Assembly: GCF_000812465.1 (NCBI RefSeq)
Contig: NZ_JWMA01000014.1
Location: 1 to 64,000, forward strand
Direction: 5' to 3'
DNA from: Cupriavidus sp. IDO
Lineage (GTDB): Bacteria > Pseudomonadota > Gammaproteobacteria > Burkholderiales > Burkholderiaceae
Length of the DNA: 64,000 nt
Shown here: positions 44,938 through 54,197 of the stretch, piece by piece
How positions within the stretch are numbered: the first letter of the stretch is position 1
Layout of the letters: every line of letters begins with the position of its first letter
Position numbers and translations under genes: made by a program
The notes under the pieces: generated by a model
Databases searched by the model: none
The model's input: the letters and a program-made list of their open reading frames with translations, nothing else
What the model was told of the DNA's origin: nothing

Positions 44938-44952
44938 GCGCCTTCGCGGCGC
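44938..44952 (-). terminator. Short hairpin between glmU and glmS
   Basis: GCGCC-TTCGC-GGCGC, followed on the minus strand by TTTCAC, lies just after the glmU stop; a second GGCGCCC/GGGCGCC hairpin sits near 44899-44917. These may attenuate read-through into glmS, separating its expression from glmU. Confidence 0.4.
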
Positions 44953-44961
44953 CTCCCCTGC

Positions 44962-46326
44962 TTACTTTTTCGCTTGCTTGACCGGACGCTGCCAGGCGTC
45001 GACGGTCAGCTGCTTGGCCCGCGACAGTGTCAGCTTGTCGGCCGGCGCTTCCTTGGTGAGCGTGGTGCCCGCGCCCAGCGTGGCGCCGCGGCGCACCGTC
45101 ACCGGCGCCACCAGCTGCGTGTCCGAGCCAATGAAGACATCGTCCTCGATCACCGTGCGGTGCTTGTTTACACCGTCATAGTTGCAGGTGATGGTGCCGG
45201 CGCCAATATTGACGCGCGAGCCCACTGTGGCGTCGCCCACATAAGCCAGGTGATTGGCCTTGCTGTGCGCGGCCACTTGCGCGTTTTTCACCTCGACGAA
45301 GTTGCCGATATGCACGTCCTCGCCCAGATCGGTGCCCGGGCGCAGGCGTGCGTACGGGCCGATCCGGCCGGCGGGGCCGATCTTCGCCTCGTCGATATGG
45401 CAGAACGGATGCACCAGCGCGCCGGCACCCACGGTACTGTTGCGGATCACGCAGTGCGCGCCGATCCGCGCCCCGTCGTCCAGGTGCACGCGGCCTTCGA
45501 ACACACAGCCCACGTCGATCGTCACGTCGCGGCCGCAGGTCAGCTCGCCGCGCACGTCGATGCGTGCGGGGTCCAGCAGCGTCACGCCGGACTCCAGCAG
45601 GCGCCGTGCCAGGTTGTGCTGGTGGATGCGCTCCACTTCGGCCAGTTGCAGCTTGCTGTTCACGCCCAGCGTCTCCCACAGCGCGGCCGGCTGGGCCGAG
45701 ACGATGTCGAGGCCCTCGGAAGCCGCGCGCTCGACGGTATCAGTCAGGTAGTACTCGCCCTGCGCGTTGTCGTTGCCCAGCGTGGAGAGCCAGCGGCGCA
45801 GATGGCCGGTGGGGCACACGATGATGCCGGTGTTGATCTCGCGGATGGCCCTGACCGCCTCGCTGGCGTCCTTCTGTTCGACGATGCGCACAATGCTGCC
45901 TGCCGCATCGCGCACAATCCGGCCGTATCCGGTAGGATCGGTCATCTCGACCGTGAGCACGCCAAAGCGCTCCGTGCCCGCCTCGGACACCAGTGCCTTG
46001 AGCGTCGCAGCCGTAGTGAGGGGCACGTCACCATAGAGAACCAAGGTGGGCTGGCTGTCGTCCAACAGGGGAAGTGCCTGCATCACCGCATGGCCGGTGC
46101 CCAGCTGCTGGGCCTGCTCGGCAAAGGCGACGTCACCGGCACCCACGGCTTCGCGCACGCGATCGGCACCGTGGCCGACCACGACCACCAGCCGGGCAGG
46201 CGACAAGGCACGCGCCGTATCGAGGACGTGGGCAAGCATGGGGCGGCCGGCCACGGGATGGAGAACCTTGGGCAAGTCGGAATTCATCCGCTTTCCCATG
46301 CCCGCGGCAAGAATGACGATATTCAC
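44962..46326 (-). CDS. glmU: Bifunctional GlmU (N-acetylglucosamine-1-phosphate uridylyltransferase/acetyltransferase)
   Basis: 454-residue enzyme making UDP-GlcNAc from glucosamine-1-phosphate. N-terminal nucleotidyltransferase domain with [20 protein letters not shown] (residues 6-25) and [14 protein letters not shown]-terminal left-handed beta helix of hexapeptide repeats with acetyltransferase residues in [11 protein letters not shown] and [20 protein letters not shown]. Length is normal. ATG 46326 follows AAGGAG-like TCCTTGTG on the opposite strand. Upstream of glmS, it supplies peptidoglycan and LPS precursors. Confidence 0.97.
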   Translation of the reverse strand: MNIVILAAGMGKRMNSDLPKVLHPVAGRPMLAHVLDTARALSPARLVVVVGHGADRVREAVGAGDVAFAEQAQQLGTGHAVMQALPLLDDSQPTLVLYGDVPLTTAATLKALVSEAGTERFGVLTVEMTDPTGYGRIVRDAAGSIVRIVEQKDASEAVRAIREINTGIIVCPTGHLRRWLSTLGNDNAQGEYYLTDTVERAASEGLDIVSAQPAALWETLGVNSKLQLAEVERIHQHNLARRLLESGVTLLDPARIDVRGELTCGRDVTIDVGCVFEGRVHLDDGARIGAHCVIRNSTVGAGALVHPFCHIDEAKIGPAGRIGPYARLRPGTDLGEDVHIGNFVEVKNAQVAAHSKANHLAYVGDATVGSRVNIGAGTITCNYDGVNKHRTVIEDDVFIGSDTQLVAPVTVRRGATLGAGTTLTKEAPADKLTLSRAKQLTVDAWQRPVKQAKK

Positions 46327-46511
46327 AAGGAGACCCCTCAGTGAGTGTGTCTAAAAATATTCTGGAACGAGCCAACCGGGTGATTCGCAACGCGCGCCTC
46401 CCGGTATTGCCGAAAGCCTTCGCGCGGCCTCTGCCGAATCGCCGGAAGCCTTGTCAGGACTGGGCTGGCGGGCGATCAGGCAGCCCATTCAGGATGCGCG
46501 CCGATTTTAAC

Positions 46512-47447
46512 ATGACGGTTTCTGCGCAATACGGGACTGTTTCCGATTTTCACAACCGCTGGACCCGGCGTTTCATCACGGCATTCGCCGCCACGGTGCT
46601 TTGCGCCTGCAGTGCGATGAAGGTCGGTTACCAGCAGGGTGATCGGCTGGCGTACTGGTGGATCGACCATTATGTCGACGTCAGCGCCGCCCAGGAGCCG
46701 CCCACGCGCGAAGCCATCGCCCGCTTCTTCGCCTGGCATCGCAAGGCGCAGTTGCCGGAAATCTCGGCGCTGCTGACGCAGGCGAAGTCACAGGTGCAGC
46801 AACCGGTCACGCCCGCCATGGTCGGGCAGTTCCAGGATGCCAGCCAGCGGCTGGCACGGCAGTCGTTCGAGTACGCCATGCCCGACCTGGCCGACCTGCT
46901 GCTGACGCTGAAGCCGGAGCAGATCGACCGCATGGACAAGAAGTTCGCCGAAGGCAACACCAAGTATCGCAAGAAATTCCTGAGCGGCGACGCCGGCGAC
47001 CGCGAGGACGCCCGCTACGACAAGGTGATGGACTACGCCAAGTTGATCTACGGCCGTTTCTCGGACGAGCAGGAGAAAGCCATCCGCGCCGCCGTCGTCC
47101 CCGTGGTGCGGGGCGCCGATGCGCGCTATGCCGAACGGATCAGGCGGCAACAGGAATGGCTGGCGCTGGCGCGGCAGGTGCAGGCGACCCATCCGCCCAA
47201 GGCGCAGGTGCTGGACATGCTGCGCCACTACGGCGAGCACTGGCAGAATCCGCCCGGCAAGGCCCGGGCCGCGAGCTACGAAGCCAACAACGAGGCTGGC
47301 ATTGCGCTGACGGTGACAATCGCCAACCTGACCACGCCGGCGCAGAAGGCGCACGCGGCCGAGCGGTTCCAGAAGTGGATCGACGACACGCAGGCGCTGA
47401 TGCGCGAGAAACATGGCGGCGCGGCGCAGGCGGCGGTCAGCTACTAA
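46512..47447 (+). CDS. DUF6279-type lipoprotein
   Basis: 311 residues with a signal peptide ending in lipobox LCAC (about 31-34) and the family start CSAMKVGYQQGDRLAYWWIDHYVD in the mature part. The rest is helical and charged, typical of DUF6279 lipoproteins, whose role is unknown. ATG 46512 is the start giving a sensible signal peptide, though no ribosome site is obvious; the frame is open for another 57 codons upstream. A perfect hairpin lies 22 bp after the stop. Confidence 0.75.
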   Translation: MTVSAQYGTVSDFHNRWTRRFITAFAATVLCACSAMKVGYQQGDRLAYWWIDHYVDVSAAQEPPTREAIARFFAWHRKAQLPEISALLTQAKSQVQQPVTPAMVGQFQDASQRLARQSFEYAMPDLADLLLTLKPEQIDRMDKKFAEGNTKYRKKFLSGDAGDREDARYDKVMDYAKLIYGRFSDEQEKAIRAAVVPVVRGADARYAERIRRQQEWLALARQVQATHPPKAQVLDMLRHYGEHWQNPPGKARAASYEANNEAGIALTVTIANLTTPAQKAHAAERFQKWIDDTQALMREKHGGAAQAAVSY

Positions 47448-47469
47448 GCTTTGCCCACCTCGCAAAACA

Positions 47470-47495
47470 AGAACGGCCGCATCAGCGGCCGTTCT
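47470..47495 (-). terminator. Perfect 11-bp hairpin between convergent genes
   Basis: AGAACGGCCGC-ATCA-GCGGCCGTTCT. On the minus strand it is followed by TGTTTTGCG, a reasonable U-rich tail for terminating ttcA; on the plus strand the tail is poor. It serves the converging lipoprotein and ttcA genes. Confidence 0.8.
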
Positions 47496-47510
47496 GTCGG
47501 GCAGAGCAGC

Positions 47511-48443
47511 TTACTCCGCGCTGGCCGGCACCGCCGGCACCGCGGCAGGCCGCTCGAAGCGCACGAACTCCAGCCGGTTCTCTTCCACGCCACCGGCAAA
47601 CACCAGCGGCTGCTGCTGGAAGGTGGTTTCACCGAACAGTGACGCCTCATCCACCTTGGCCAGGCCCGTGGCCAGCCCGGTGAACGGGAACAGGTCGGTA
47701 TCCGCCAGGTGCGATGGCACTACGTTGCGCAGCGCCGCGAAGATGTTGTCGATGCGGCCCGGGTTCTGGCGCTCCCAGTCCTGCAGCATCTCGCTGACCT
47801 TCTTGCGCTGCAGGTTTTCCTGCGAGCCGCACAGGTTGCACGGGATGATCGGGAATTCCATCGCGCGCGCATACGACGCAATGTCCTTCTCCGAGCAATA
47901 CGCCAGCGGGCGGATCACGATGTGCTGGCCGTCGTCGGTCGACAGCTTGGGCGGCATCGCCTTCATCTTGCCGCCGAAGAACATGTTCAGGAAGAAGGTC
48001 TGGACGATGTCGTCGCGGTGGTGGCCCAGCGCGATCTTGTTGGCGCCCAACTCTTTGGCGGTGCGGTAGATCACGCCGCGGCGCAGGCGCGAGCACAGCG
48101 AGCAGGTGGTCTTGCCCTCGGGCACCTTCTCCTTGACGATCGAGTAGGTGTCCGCCTCGACGATCACATATTCCACGCCAACGGACTTCAGGTACTCCGG
48201 CAGGATGTGTTCCGGGAAGCCGGGCTGCTTCTGGTCCAGGTTCATCGCGATCAGCTTGAACTTGATCGGCGCGCGCTTCTGCAGCGCCATCAGGACCGAC
48301 AGCATGGTGTACGAGTCCTTGCCGCCACTCATGCAGACGAGCACGGTATCGCCGTCCTCGATCATGCCGAAGTCGCCGATGGCCTTGCCGGTTTGCGATT
48401 GCAGCCTCGTCTCGAGGCGATAGAAGTTATTGGAGTGGCTCAT
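47511..48443 (-). CDS. ttcA: tRNA 2-thiocytidine(32) synthetase TtcA
   Basis: 310-residue PP-loop ATPase inserting sulfur into cytidine 32 of tRNA. The PP-loop SGGKDS is at 39-44, the Cys pair Cys114/Cys117 (TTCSLCSR) and a third Cys205 in PCNLC bind the iron-sulfur cluster, and GHHRDD (about 140-145) is characteristic. The C-terminal ~60 residues are Ala/Pro-rich and variable. It lies 110 bp downstream of folB, both minus strand. Confidence 0.95.
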   Translation of the reverse strand: MSHSNNFYRLETRLQSQTGKAIGDFGMIEDGDTVLVCMSGGKDSYTMLSVLMALQKRAPIKFKLIAMNLDQKQPGFPEHILPEYLKSVGVEYVIVEADTYSIVKEKVPEGKTTCSLCSRLRRGVIYRTAKELGANKIALGHHRDDIVQTFFLNMFFGGKMKAMPPKLSTDDGQHIVIRPLAYCSEKDIASYARAMEFPIIPCNLCGSQENLQRKKVSEMLQDWERQNPGRIDNIFAALRNVVPSHLADTDLFPFTGLATGLAKVDEASLFGETTFQQQPLVFAGGVEENRLEFVRFERPAAVPAVPASAE

Positions 48444-48553
48444 GGCGCATACCTGCTACGTGGCGCCCGCCGGATGGAATGGCCGGCCTGGCGCAAAAAG
48501 GGGCCCACATTTTACTTGAGGCGCTGGCGCGCTGCCGGGGCTCCGGTGCGCGG

Positions 48554-48955
48554 TCAGTTGCGCTTGATGTGGAAGACTTCAACGCCCACTGAATCGCAGT
48601 CCGGGTACACATCCGGCTTCTCGGTGGACACGCGCACCGCGCGCACCTTGGGGTGCTTCAGCATGGCACGCGCCACGTCGTCGCACAGGGTTTCCTGCAG
48701 GTGCACGTGGCCCAGCGCCATGCGCTCGGCCACGGTGTTGCGCATGAAGTCGTAGTCCACGACTTCGTCCAGCTTGTCGGCGTGCGGCGTGCTTTGTGCC
48801 AGCGGCACGAACAGGTCGATATTGATCAGCACCCGCTGCTCGCCCTTCTTCTCGAACTCGTGCACGCCGATATTGATCTGCACTTCGTAGTTGCGCAGGA
48901 ACATGCGGCGGCAGTCTTGCAGGCTGGGGTGGGAAAGGGCGGCGAGCATGGTCAT
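48554..48955 (-). CDS. folB: Dihydroneopterin aldolase
   Basis: 133-residue FolB of folate synthesis, converting 7,8-dihydroneopterin to 6-hydroxymethyl-dihydropterin and glycolaldehyde. Recognisable stretches are INIGVHEFEKKGEQRVLINIDL, VVDYDFMRNTV and the C-terminal STEKPDVYPDCDSVGVEV. Two starts are possible (ATG 48955 or 48949); neither has a strong ribosome site. It lies next to an SDR resembling pteridine reductases, which fits a pterin/folate context. Confidence 0.9.
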   Translation of the reverse strand: MTMLAALSHPSLQDCRRMFLRNYEVQINIGVHEFEKKGEQRVLINIDLFVPLAQSTPHADKLDEVVDYDFMRNTVAERMALGHVHLQETLCDDVARAMLKHPKVRAVRVSTEKPDVYPDCDSVGVEVFHIKRN

Positions 48956-49027
48956 GGTGAGCTACGAAGGGGAAAAGCGATTCAAGGCAGGCGTGCCGCG
49001 CCACATGGGCGCTGTACGGCCTGGAGG

Positions 49028-49873
49028 TCATTCATCGGTCAGGAACATCACGTCGCGCGACAGCGGCATCAGGTGCTGCCCGCCATCCACGTACAGGGTG
49101 GTGCCGGTCACCGCGCGCGCCTGCGCCAGGTAAGCCACGGCCTGGGCGATGTCTTCCGGCGTGGAAGACTGGCCCAGCGGCGTGACGCGGTGCGCGCGCC
49201 GGAAGCTCTGCTCCGACTGCTCGCCGGACACCAGTGTAATGCCCGGCGCCACGCCGACCACCCGCAGCCGCGGCGCCAGCGCCTGTGCCAGTTGCACGGT
49301 GGCGGTCTGCAGCGCAGACTTGGAGAGCGTGTACGACAGAAAGTCCGGATTCAGGTTGTCGAGCTTCTGGTCGAGCAGGTTGATCACCACGCCGCGCGGC
49401 TCGGCTGCGGTGGTGCCGGCAGCGCCCAGCGCCTTGTGCAGTTCGCGCGCCAGCAGCAGCGGCGCGGCGACGTTGGTGCGCATATGCGTATCGAGCGACG
49501 CATACGAGAAGCTGGTCGCCACGTCGTACTGGAACAGCGAGGCGTTGTTGACCAGGCAGGTCGGCACACCGAGCGCGGCCGTGCAGGCGGCGATCAGCTG
49601 CGCGGTGGCGGCTTCGTCGGCCAGGTCGGCACGCAGCACGGCGGCGCGGCGGCCGGCGGCGCGGATCTGCGTGGCCAGCACCTCGGCTTCGTCGACCGAG
49701 CGGTGGCAGTGCACGGCCACGTCCCAGCCTTGCGCGGCCAGTTCGAGCGCAATGGCGCGGCCGAGCCGGCGGGCGCCGCCGGTCACGAGCGCCACGCCGC
49801 GGGCGGCGCCGGTCGGGTGCCCCGGGGCCGGTGCACCACCGGGTGCGCTTGCAGGGGATTTGGATGCTGGCAT
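49028..49873 (-). CDS. Short-chain dehydrogenase, pteridine reductase/FolM-like
   Basis: 281-residue SDR with cofactor motif TGGARRLGRAIA (about 30-41), NNAS (about 109-112) and the Tyr-x3-Lys catalytic pair in LSYTLSKSAL. The basic TGGARRLG pattern is typical of NADPH-dependent pteridine reductases and dihydromonapterin reductase FolM. The first 25 residues are a Pro/Ala/Gly-rich extension. It is upstream of folB on the same strand and 15 bp from the divergent MidA-type start. Likely role: reduction of dihydropterin/dihydrofolate. Confidence 0.8.
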   Translation of the reverse strand: MPASKSPASAPGGAPAPGHPTGAARGVALVTGGARRLGRAIALELAAQGWDVAVHCHRSVDEAEVLATQIRAAGRRAAVLRADLADEAATAQLIAACTAALGVPTCLVNNASLFQYDVATSFSYASLDTHMRTNVAAPLLLARELHKALGAAGTTAAEPRGVVINLLDQKLDNLNPDFLSYTLSKSALQTATVQLAQALAPRLRVVGVAPGITLVSGEQSEQSFRRAHRVTPLGQSSTPEDIAQAVAYLAQARAVTGTTLYVDGGQHLMPLSRDVMFLTDE

Positions 49874-49888
49874 TGCTACAATCGCGAA

Positions 49889-51091
49889 ATGCAGAAAGCC
49901 GCTAGTTTACCCCTTCCCCCCGCCGACGCGCTGGCCGCCTCCGACTCGCTGGCCACGCGCATCGGCGAAACCATCGATGCGGCCGGCGGCTGGCTCGGAT
50001 TCGATCGCTATATGTCGCTGGCGCTCTACGCGCCCGGACTCGGCTACTACAGCGGCGGCGCCGCCAAATTCGGCCGCGACGCGCGCGACGGCAGCGACTT
50101 CATCACCGCGCCCGAACTCTCCCCCTTCTTCGCCCGCACGCTGGCGCGCCAGTTCGCGCCGCTGCTGGCGCAAGGGCTGCCGCGCCTGCTCGAATTCGGC
50201 GCCGGCACCGGCCGGCTTGCCGCCGACCTGCTGCTCGCGCTCGAACAGGATGGCCAGTTGCCGCAGGAATACGCAATCGTCGAACTGTCGGGCGAACTGC
50301 GTGCGCGCCAGCAGGCGACGCTGGCGCAGCGCGCGCCGCATCTGGCGCAGCGGGCAGTCTGGCTCGACACGCTGCCGGAGCATTTCGAAGGCGTGGTGGT
50401 CGGCAATGAGGTGCTGGACGCCATGCCGGTGCGCCTGTTCGCGCGCAAGGGCGGACGCTGGCACGAACGCGGGGTGGCCCGCAGCGTCGCCGGCGACGAC
50501 AGCACCAGCGCCCACGCCTTCACGTTCGAAGACCGCCTGCTGGCCGAGGCCGATATCCCGGAAGCGCTGCACGCGATTCCTGGCGACTACGACGTCGTCA
50601 CCGAAACCCACGCCGAAGCCGAAGGCTTTGCCCGTGCGGTGGGGGCGATGCTGGCGCGCGGCGCGGCGTTTTTCATCGACTACGGCTTTCCCGCCAGCGA
50701 GTACTACCACCCGCAACGCGCCGGCGGCACCCTGATGTGCCACTACCGGCACCACGCGCACCCGGACCCCTTCCTCTACCCCGGCCTGCAGGACATCACC
50801 GCGCACGTGAACTTCAGCGGCATCGCGCACGCGGCTGTCGACGCCGGGCTGACCGTGGCGGGATTCGCCTCGCAGGCGCGCTTCCTGATGAACGCCGGCA
50901 TCACCGACCTGCTGATGACGCTCGATCCGTCCGACGCCCGCACCTTCCTGCCGGCCGCCAACGCGGTGCAGAAGCTGCTTTCGGAAGCGGAGATGGGCGA
51001 ACTGTTCAAGGTCATCGCCCTGACGCGCGGCCTGGACGACGGCGAGCCGCTGGCAGGCTTCGCGCGCGGCGACCGCTGCCACGCGCTGTAG
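49889..51091 (+). CDS. MidA/NDUFAF7-type SAM-dependent methyltransferase
   Basis: 400-residue class I methyltransferase of the COG1565 family, whose eukaryotic member NDUFAF7 dimethylates an arginine of complex I. SAM motif LLEFGAGTGRLAADLLLAL (about 100-118), YAIVELSGELRARQQ, NEVLDAMPVRLF and FFIDYGFPASEYYHPQRAGGTL are characteristic. ATG 49889 is the family start; the reading frame is open much further upstream as antisense of the SDR gene. The bacterial substrate is unknown. Confidence 0.85.
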   Translation: MQKAASLPLPPADALAASDSLATRIGETIDAAGGWLGFDRYMSLALYAPGLGYYSGGAAKFGRDARDGSDFITAPELSPFFARTLARQFAPLLAQGLPRLLEFGAGTGRLAADLLLALEQDGQLPQEYAIVELSGELRARQQATLAQRAPHLAQRAVWLDTLPEHFEGVVVGNEVLDAMPVRLFARKGGRWHERGVARSVAGDDSTSAHAFTFEDRLLAEADIPEALHAIPGDYDVVTETHAEAEGFARAVGAMLARGAAFFIDYGFPASEYYHPQRAGGTLMCHYRHHAHPDPFLYPGLQDITAHVNFSGIAHAAVDAGLTVAGFASQARFLMNAGITDLLMTLDPSDARTFLPAANAVQKLLSEAEMGELFKVIALTRGLDDGEPLAGFARGDRCHAL

Positions 51092-51098
51092 GCCGGCC

Positions 51099-51293
51099 AT
51101 GTTGCGCTGGACCTTCACCATCTTCCTGAGCGTGGTCATACTGTCCGCGGCGCTGCCGTGGCTGCAGAAGATCGGGCTGGGCCGGCTGCCGGGAGACGTG
51201 CGTTTCCGGCTGTTCGGGCGCGAGTATGTGCTGCCGTTTGCTTCGACGATCCTGCTGTCGATGGTGGCATTGGTGATCGGGAAGCTGCTTTAG
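51099..51293 (+). CDS. DUF2905 small membrane protein
   Basis: 64 residues with two hydrophobic helices separated by the conserved LGRLPGDVRF and FGREYVLPF stretch, diagnostic of DUF2905. ATG 51099 is 7 bp after the methyltransferase stop, so the two are co-transcribed. The stop codon begins the 26-bp inverted repeat downstream. Function unknown; inner membrane. Confidence 0.85.
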   Translation: MLRWTFTIFLSVVILSAALPWLQKIGLGRLPGDVRFRLFGREYVLPFASTILLSMVALVIGKLL

Positions 51294-51345
51294 AACCCAT
51301 TTCACAATGAAGAAGGGGACCCTTCTTCATTGTGAAATGGGTTCT
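51292..51345. terminator. Perfect 26-bp inverted repeat between convergent genes
   Basis: 51292-51317 and 51320-51345 are perfectly complementary (starts AGAACCCATTTCACAATG), separated by 2 bp. Located between DUF2905 and the convergent permease gene, it could terminate both ways, yet it is far longer than normal terminators and has no U-tract. A mobile REP/MITE-like origin is possible. Confidence 0.6.
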
Positions 51346-51357
51346 TAGTCCAGTGAA

Positions 51358-52212
51358 TCACTTGACCGCTCCGACGGTGAAGCCCTCCACAAAGCGGTCA
51401 AGAAAACTGTTGTAAAGCACCGCCACCGGCACGCTGACAATCAGGCACGCCCCCATCAGCGAGCCCCAGAAATAGACATCGCCCCGCACCAGGAAGGTCG
51501 GCACGCCGACGCTCACCGTGTACTGCGACGAACTGGTGATGAAGGTCAGGGCGTAGACGAACTCCTGCATCGCCAGCGTCATGCTGAAGATGACCACGGT
51601 CAGTATCCCGCTCGACGACAGCGGCACCACCACCTTCAGGAAGGCGCCGAAGCGGCTCAGGCCGTCCATCATGGCGGCCTCCTCGATATCGCGCGGCACG
51701 GCCTTGAAGAAGCCCATCATCAGCCAGCTGCAGAACGGCACCGTGAAGCTCGGGTACACCAGCACCAGCGACCAGAGCGAATCCTGCAGGCCCAGCGCGC
51801 CGATGATGCGCGAGAACGGGATGAACAGGATGGTGGGCGGGATCAGGTAGGTCAGGAAGATGCCGATGGCCCACTGCCGGCCCCAGCGCCCTGACAGGCG
51901 GGCCAGGCTGTAGCCGGCGGGCACCGCCAGGAGCAGCGTGATCCCCACCACGCCCGCGGCCACCGCCAGCGTATTGAGCACCCAGCGCAGGTAACGGGTC
52001 TCGCCGAACAGTATGCGCAGGTTCTCCATCGTGGGCGGCAGGTTGAACAGGAACGGGTTGTTGGCGGTGTTGATCAGGTCGTGCACATCCTTGAAGGTCG
52101 TGATCAGCATCCAGTAGAAGGGAAACGCGCAGAACGCCGCGAACGCGGCGACCAGCCCGAAATGGACGCCGCGAGCGGCCCGGCGTCGCCAGATGAATGT
52201 GGCGGCGCGCAT
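51358..52212 (-). CDS. Carbohydrate-type ABC permease (MalG family)
   Basis: 284-residue inner-membrane permease with six helices and the EAA coupling loop EEAAMMDGLSRFGAFLKVVVPLSSSG (about 185-210). The MalG/UgpE-like start HFGLVAAFAAFCAFPFYWMLITTFKD is present. It is the last gene of a four-gene operon (binding protein, ATPase, two permeases) and starts one base after the stop of its partner permease gene. Substrate undefined; a polyol, glycerol derivative or sugar is likely by family. Confidence 0.88.
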   Translation of the reverse strand: MRAATFIWRRRAARGVHFGLVAAFAAFCAFPFYWMLITTFKDVHDLINTANNPFLFNLPPTMENLRILFGETRYLRWVLNTLAVAAGVVGITLLLAVPAGYSLARLSGRWGRQWAIGIFLTYLIPPTILFIPFSRIIGALGLQDSLWSLVLVYPSFTVPFCSWLMMGFFKAVPRDIEEAAMMDGLSRFGAFLKVVVPLSSSGILTVVIFSMTLAMQEFVYALTFITSSSQYTVSVGVPTFLVRGDVYFWGSLMGACLIVSVPVAVLYNSFLDRFVEGFTVGAVK

Positions 52213-52213
52213 C

Positions 52214-53161
52214 TCAGGTCACCTCGGCGCGACGCGCCAGGGTCAGCAGCACGATCACGACGGCCACCAGCACCGGGAACAGGAACAGCGAGATGGCGGC
52301 ACCTTCGGCCAGGTCGCCGCCCTGGATGCCGGTGAAGAACGCCAGGCTGGCCAGCACCTGGGTGGTGTCATAGGGCCCGCCCCGGGTCAGCACATAGATG
52401 ATGATCATGTCGGTGAAGGTGAACACGATGCCGAACAGCAGCGCCACCAGCATGATGGGCATCACCAGCGGGATGTTGATAAGGAACAGGTGCCGCCAGA
52501 AGCCGGCGCCGTCCATGGCGGCGGCGTCGTGGATATCCTGCGGGATGCCGCTCAGGCCCGCGAGGATGATCACCGTGGCCAGTGGCAGCAGGCGCCAGAC
52601 ATCTACCACAATGACCGAGGCCATCGCCAGGTTCGGCTGGCCGAGCCACACCGGCCAGTTGTGCACCCCCAGCACGCCGACCGCGGCCAGGGTCCAGTTG
52701 ATGATGCTGTAGACCGGGTCGAAGATCCACAGCCAGCCGATGGTGCCGAGCGAGATCGGCGCCACCCAGGGCAGCAGGATCAGCAGGCGCACCAGCCATT
52801 TGCCGCGGAAGTCCCGGTACAAGGCCATGGCCAGCATCTTGGCCAGCACCACCACCAGCGCCTGTGACACCAGCGTGAAGACCAGCGCGTTGCGCAGCGA
52901 ACGCCAGAATGTGCCGCTTTCCAGCACGCGCCGGAAGTTCTCCAGGCCGACGAAGTGCAGCACCTGGCTGCCGACCGTGGCATCCGAGAGGCTGTAGTAG
53001 ATCGACAGCAGGAACGGAAAGCCGACCAGCAGCGCGATATAGATCACCGCCGGGGCGAGCATGGCGCGGCCGAGCCAGCGGTCGTCGTCGGCCAGGCGCT
53101 GAGCGGGCTGCCTCGCCACGTCCTGCACTGGCTGCCCGGTGGCGATGTGCAGCGGTTTCAC
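52214..53161 (-). CDS. Carbohydrate-type ABC permease (MalF family)
   Basis: 315-residue permease with six to seven helices, the start LAPAVIYIALLVGFPFLLSIYYSLSD and the EAA loop DIHDAAAMDGAGFWRHLFLINIPLVMP (about 225-250). GTG 53161 overlaps the ATPase gene stop by 4 bp (GTGA), indicating coupling. It forms the translocation pore with the MalG-type partner. Confidence 0.88.
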   Translation of the reverse strand: MKPLHIATGQPVQDVARQPAQRLADDDRWLGRAMLAPAVIYIALLVGFPFLLSIYYSLSDATVGSQVLHFVGLENFRRVLESGTFWRSLRNALVFTLVSQALVVVLAKMLAMALYRDFRGKWLVRLLILLPWVAPISLGTIGWLWIFDPVYSIINWTLAAVGVLGVHNWPVWLGQPNLAMASVIVVDVWRLLPLATVIILAGLSGIPQDIHDAAAMDGAGFWRHLFLINIPLVMPIMLVALLFGIVFTFTDMIIIYVLTRGGPYDTTQVLASLAFFTGIQGGDLAEGAAISLFLFPVLVAVVIVLLTLARRAEVT

Positions 53162-54186
53162 GGCGCGGCTCCCAGGCTGGCCCCGGATTTCGCATCGAAA
53201 CGGCGCAGCTTGCGCTCGGGCACCACGAAGCGATGGCCGCGGCCGGCCTCGATCGGGACCGTCACTGTGCAGGGAATGCGCGAAACCACGCTGGCCGGCG
53301 GCAGCGGCGCTTCCAGCTTGCCGTACACGAGGCGGTCCGAGCCCAGGTTCTCGATGCGCGTCACATCCACGGTAAAGGCCTGCAAGGCATCCTCCGCCGG
53401 ATAGGCTTCGCGCGGCAGGAAATGCTCGGGCCGGAATCCGGTCACGACTCCGTCAGCCTCGATCAGGTTCATCGGCGGCGAGCCGATGAACGTGGCGACG
53501 AAGAGATCCGCGGGACGTTCATAGACTTCCTGCGGCGTGCCGATCTGGTGAATCCTGCCGTGGTCGAGGATAGCGATGCGGTCGCCCAGGCCCAGCGCCT
53601 CGATCTGGTCGTGGGTGACGTAGATGGTGGTGATGGCCAGCCGGCGCTGGAATCGTTGCAGCTCGTCGCGCGCCGAGGTGCGGAGCTTGGCGTCGAGATT
53701 GGACAGGGGCTCGTCGAGCAGGAATGCCACCGGTTCGCGCACCACCGCACGCGCCAGCGCCACCCGCTGGCGCTCGCCGCCGGACAGCTGGCGCGGCTTG
53801 CGCTGCAGCAGATGGCCGATGCCGAACAATTGCGCGGCCCAGTCCACCTTGCGCCCGACCTCCTCGCGCGACATATGCCTGGCCCGCAGCGGAAAGGCGA
53901 TATTGTCGAACACATCGAGGTGCGGGTACAGGGCGTAGCTCTGGAACACCATCGCCATGTTGCGCAGCCTGGGCGGCAGCGCCGTGACGACGCGGCCGTC
54001 CACCAGGACGTCGCCGCGGCTGGGCGCCTCGAGCCCGGCAATCAGGCGCAGCAGCGTGGTCTTGCCGGAACCGGACGGCCCCAGCAAGACCAGGAACTCG
54101 GCATCGCGGGCGCCAAGGTCGATATTGTCGACCGCGCTGGCGCCATCGAAATGCTTGGTGAGCGAGCGAACTTCTACGGAAGCCAT
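53158..54186 (-). CDS. Carbohydrate-type ABC ATPase (MalK/UgpC family)
   Basis: 342-residue ATPase with Walker A GPSGSGKTT (about 35-43), the signature LSGGERQRVALARA, Walker B FLLDEPLSNLDA and switch VTHDQIEAL, followed by a C-terminal TOBE/MalK regulatory domain (about 240-342, GFRPEHFLP). ATG 54186 is chosen because homology begins at MASVEVRSLTKHFDG. It powers the importer encoded by the adjacent permease genes. Confidence 0.9.
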   Translation of the reverse strand: MASVEVRSLTKHFDGASAVDNIDLGARDAEFLVLLGPSGSGKTTLLRLIAGLEAPSRGDVLVDGRVVTALPPRLRNMAMVFQSYALYPHLDVFDNIAFPLRARHMSREEVGRKVDWAAQLFGIGHLLQRKPRQLSGGERQRVALARAVVREPVAFLLDEPLSNLDAKLRTSARDELQRFQRRLAITTIYVTHDQIEALGLGDRIAILDHGRIHQIGTPQEVYERPADLFVATFIGSPPMNLIEADGVVTGFRPEHFLPREAYPAEDALQAFTVDVTRIENLGSDRLVYGKLEAPLPPASVVSRIPCTVTVPIEAGRGHRFVVPERKLRRFDAKSGASLGAAP

Positions 54187-54197
54187 ATGCAGCCGCG

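Noticed and set aside
48653-49888. 5' extension of the MidA-type frame
   Set aside because: It is antisense to folB and the SDR gene; the MidA family starts at ATG 49889.
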